Assembly (NCBI GenBank): GCA_000499405.2
Contig: HG738137.1
Span: 1,302,001-1,366,000, forward strand
Source of the DNA: Onchocerca volvulus
Taxonomy: Eukaryota > Nematoda > Chromadorea > Rhabditida > Onchocercidae
DNA: 64,000 nt
Direction: 5' to 3'
Positions within the stretch are counted from its first letter, which is position 1, and each line of letters starts with the position of its first letter. The translations under genes and the position numbers were made by a program. Of the stretch, positions 60,648 through 64,000 are shown one piece after another. Under the pieces are notes generated by a model. The model did no database searches. It was not told the origin of the DNA and saw only the letters and a list, made by a program, of their open reading frames with translations.

Positions 60648-62096
60648 ATAATAGAGCAATCTTGATCTGTGACAGCAATGCTTATTTTAGGCATATCTGC
60701 TCAATGTAAGTAATATCTTTTTATTACGAAGTTTTTCATACGTGTATTATTGCTAACATACATTTAAATGTTCTACTTAAATTTGTGTATATCCTACATA
60801 AGTAAAAACATGCTGATAAATATTATTTGGTTTAAGAGGTGATGTTTCTAATTGTTTTTTGCTGAGTAAGAATTGTAAGAGAAAGAAAAACGAACAAATT
60901 AATTGAATAAAAGCGCAAAATGGGATAATGTAGAATTTTTGGTTGAAACTAACGAAGAAATTGTAAGATTTCACGGAATATTACGCTGTTTCACTGATTT
61001 CTCTGCTTCATGATTTGAGGATTAGAAAGATTCAGATTGAGAAGAATCTCACGAAAGATCATTTTCTGCATAGTGGTGCTTCGGTCCTCATATATCAAAT
61101 GTTGCGTGTGAATATTAAAATATGGGTTTAGCCGAACTCTTATGCTGCATTTAGTTTCATTGTTATTTTTTTTATACTGATCAAATTTCGCATAATGTTT
61201 AGTATTTTTTCAAGTTCCAGAATTTACACTTTTAGCAGTATTTCATGATTTCTCAAGACGCAATCATCAGTGATATTTAGGATCTCCTTTAAAAAAAGAA
61301 AATGATGTCAATCTGTAATGCTGAGCATTTTTTCCTGAATTTTCAAGGTAATTTCATTCTCCTAGGCGAATGAATAATATGTCTTGGATTAATAAATCAT
61401 TAATGAATAATGCCTATGTGCAGCAAAACACTTTTGGTATTCTAATCATGCAAATTATTTAAGAGGAATAATTGCTTAATTTCATTGATACCTTTTTAAT
61501 TCTGCCACGTACACTTCTTGAAACTATTAAGCCGTGATAATTTTGCGTCGCAGAATATGCAGAACGATGGTGTTTAGATGTCATTTCCGAAATAAATCAA
61601 ACTAATTCGTTTTTAACAGATCGGAAATCCCTTACATGATTATTTTCTATTCCAGAGCATTCGGCAATTTTAAAATATAATTGATAATTTCTGGTGTTTG
61701 GAATTTTTCATTTGATAAGAGAAATAAAGAAAAATTTTACTTTTTACAGTTGATATATTGACTAATAATTATCCGGAAATGATACGTCGTATTGAATGGA
61801 AACGAGAATATAGGTGAACGATATCGAAACATCACGACGATTTAACTAATCAGGATTCTAATTTCATGCTGATAGACTAATTGCATAAAAATTTTACGGA
61901 AAATTCCAGAAAACCATGGAAATCCCTTTCATGGGTGTTAATCGACACATAAGACGTAAGCATCAAAGGGACTTCCATTGGGAAATTTACTTTAAATGGA
62001 TATAACAAAGTTTGTATAAGTTTATTAACAGTTGTGTCTTTTGCAGCACTAAACTAAATTTTCTCTTTTTTTGAGACCTTGAATTGCAATTAAAAG
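60648..62096. other. convergent intergenic region with coding-like fragments
   Basis: These 1.45 kb separate the convergent BRF1 and NABP ends. Short stretches look exon-like on the plus strand. One is 61750-61815, after TTTTTACAG, reading DILTNNYPEMIRRIEWKREY before AG|GTGAAC or a stop. Others are 61036-61133 (IEKNLTKDHFLHSGASVL) and about 61553-61640 (EYAERWCLDVISEINQT). Splice phases do not chain them convincingly to BRF1 or to each other, so no gene is claimed. Confidence 0.35.
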
Positions 62097-63558
62097 TCAA
62101 GAATTTCTTGCGCTTTTGTTAGTAATGTTATCGCGTCGAAACTGCCCCTGAGATGGCACTGGTCGTTTTACTGGTCGATGAATACTAGTTGTGGAATGGG
62201 AACGTTGTACATTATTATTACCTGAAGCAAATGAAAATGATTTTAAAAAATTGATGAACTGGATGATGTTAACTTAGAACTATGAGAGACTTTAACTTCC
62301 TTTGATCTCATTACACGGCATATAAATATAGCATATATGTGCTATTTGTAAAAGCTTCGTAAATTGTTCATTCAAAAATAAAGTGATATGTAAAAGACTG
62401 ACAATCAGAAAAACAAATACTGGAAGTAAGAATATTCGGATAACTAATTGGAAAATTGAACAATTACCTCCTTGCCCGTTTCCTGCTGTTTCATCTTCCG
62501 GTGAACCCTTCCGATTTGATGGAAATTTCGCCGCATACTCGGCATTATATTCGCTCATATTTGGGACTTCTGAATAAACCATAAAAAACTCACCCGTTTT
62601 TAATAATTCACCCATTTTACCATATGATAAACTCAATGAACCCTTGAAGATCGTCGTAAAACCATTCCTAAAAATAAGAGAAGTTATCCAAGTTATATAT
62701 AGAAGTTATATTTAGTACTAGTTTACTACTACTAAATTTGTATTGATTAGTCCCTGTATAAATCGCAGAATATTTTTGAAATCGTGCAATACGCATTAAA
62801 AGTTAACGCACCAGATGAAATATAAAATTTAAATTTCTTTAAACTTGGTACAATATTTTAAAGAAAATATATTCAAGATCTATCTGGTTACTAAACCGAA
62901 ATCCTTTCTTCTCTGGAGTATAGAAACGAAATTTTTTTAACATAACGGAAGGACTAACCTTAGCCGCCAAATATCACCAGCGGAAATATTATCCCCAACA
63001 TCATTCCATACACCCATGAGAACAGAACCTGTTGGATCGGCAATGCGTATTGTTCGGACATCATGTCCTTGTGGCGTGCGTCGTGACTGACCTGAAATTT
63101 AATGTAGACTGGAATTCATCCAAATATTTTCATTTACCTACTTTCCTCTAAATTAATAATGATAATAAAAAAATAGAAATTATGTTCTTTCTCCATTTCA
63201 GATCCATTCAAATCTATAATCAATGAATTTCAAATCCAAATCCATTGGCATAGTTCATTTAAATCCTATGATAATAAATTAAAGAAAAGGAAAATATTAC
63301 GAAATGAAATAATGAAATGAAATGCGTTCGCTTGGAAGATAAATATAATGCAAATAATTTGTAATTAATTGAAATGAACATGAATAAATCAAACTAAATT
63401 TGAGCCAAATCGGGTGATCAATGCTACCAAAACGATTCTGGTTTTAAATCAAGAATGAATAACGTACCAATATCAAGAACAATAAATGTTAAATTGACAT
63501 TTTTCATATTTGGCATTAACTGTGAGATCGAATTGGGTCGAACTATTTCGCCAGACAT
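62097..63558 (-). CDS. NABP: SOSS complex subunit B (NABP/hSSB) single-stranded-DNA-binding protein
   Basis: The family binds single-stranded DNA as part of the SOSS complex in double-strand-break signalling and repair. In animals it also associates with Integrator subunits. Four exons, 63558-63468, 63091-62959, 62667-62468 and 62221-62097, join in phase to 182 residues. A single OB fold occupies about residues 10-105: NVNLTFIVLDIG, GHDVRTIRIADPTGSVLMGV, WNDVGDNISAGDIWRL, and LSLSYGKMGELLKTGEFFMV. The SEVPNMSEYNAEY segment closely follows the human SOSS-B proteins. The C-terminus is short, basic and low in complexity (HRPVKRPVPSQGQFRRDN), shorter than in vertebrates. TTTCAG ends two bases before the ATG, a likely trans-splice site. 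Convergent with BRF1. Confidence 0.95.
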
Positions 63559-64000
63559 AACTGAAATTTGGAAACGGATAATTAAAAATCGATAGTAAGA
63601 AACAGAAATGGGATTAAATCAACACAAAGGTAAATATGATCGAATAAATTGTACAGACAGTGAAATTAAATTTCATTTATACACCAACCTTATAATGAGT
63701 AAAGGTTAATTTCTGTAAAGCTCTATCAAAAAATAGCAACAAAAAGATGAAGGAAAATGAGATATTCGAAATTAAGTCAGGAATAAGACAGATGTCAGAA
63801 ATGAGGAGAGAACTTGAAAAGTTGAGAGGTCGGAAAATCAATTTTTTTTTTTTTTTTTTGTTCTTTTTTTTCAAGTATAAAGCAACCAGAAATTGAAAAA
63901 ATTAGCACAAGGTTATTAGTTGTATTAAATGTTAAGGAAAATTGATTGTGAAGAACTGTATGAGCAGAGAATGACAGAATTTCGTAAATATTTATGATTT
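63559..64000. other. 5' flank of NABP
   Basis: The stretch holds the presumed promoter and upstream AT-rich DNA of the NABP gene, including a T-run at 63841-63859. No further gene is visible before the window edge. Confidence 0.45.

Overview
The window is AT-rich nuclear DNA of an animal with compact, multi-exon genes. Introns are mostly 100-500 bases, their acceptors are TTTCAG-like, and several start codons sit a few bases after such an acceptor. This last feature suggests spliced-leader trans-splicing. Together with the protein set, it points to a nematode, most likely a spirurid or filarial worm; that placement is inference. No bacterial, viral or CRISPR feature was seen.

Layout. (1) 1-3060, minus strand: the 5' half of a Golgi stacking protein gene (GRASP55/65 family), running off the left edge, and just upstream of it a 143-residue protein I do not recognise. 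Only 64 bases separate them, so they are probably an operon. (2) 3516-8691, plus: a complete CDC40/PRP17 spliceosomal WD40 gene in 11 exons, divergent from the pair above; its first intron holds an old interspersed repeat. (3) 9646-10569, plus: a small Trp- and Arg-rich protein of unknown function, whose third intron appears to be GC-AG. (4) About 10.6-22 kb: gene-free, filled with decayed interspersed repeats that include a foldback element with arms of roughly 290-335 bases. (5) 22131-28610, plus: a nematode-type protein with an N-terminal Cys cluster resembling a zinc ribbon and a long Ser/Thr/Asn-rich acidic tail; its 3' end is not fully resolved. (6) 32428-40487, minus: a single-pass leucine-rich-repeat membrane protein with a 5.6-kb intron, and a possible regulatory island about 0.9 kb upstream of its start. 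(7) About 40.5-54.6 kb: gene-poor sequence with microsatellites, one small GC-richer ORF and two GC-richer islands. (8) 54592-60647, plus: BRF1, the TFIIB-like subunit of the RNA polymerase III factor TFIIIB, with an unusual C-terminal extension carrying PNL-type basic repeats that recall BDP1, its partner in TFIIIB. (9) 62097-63558, minus: a SOSS-B/NABP single-stranded-DNA-binding OB-fold protein, convergent with BRF1.

Most recognisable genes are core housekeeping functions: Golgi structure, splicing, Pol III transcription and DNA repair. The LRR receptor-like gene and the zinc-ribbon gene are the animal- or nematode-specific ones. Exon coordinates come from hand-reading splice sites and codon phase, so junctions are predictions without transcript support. 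The points most worth a second look are the BRF1 extension with BDP1-like repeats, the zinc-ribbon protein that may derive from a transposase, the foldback repeat cluster, and a few short coding-like islands outside the main gene models.
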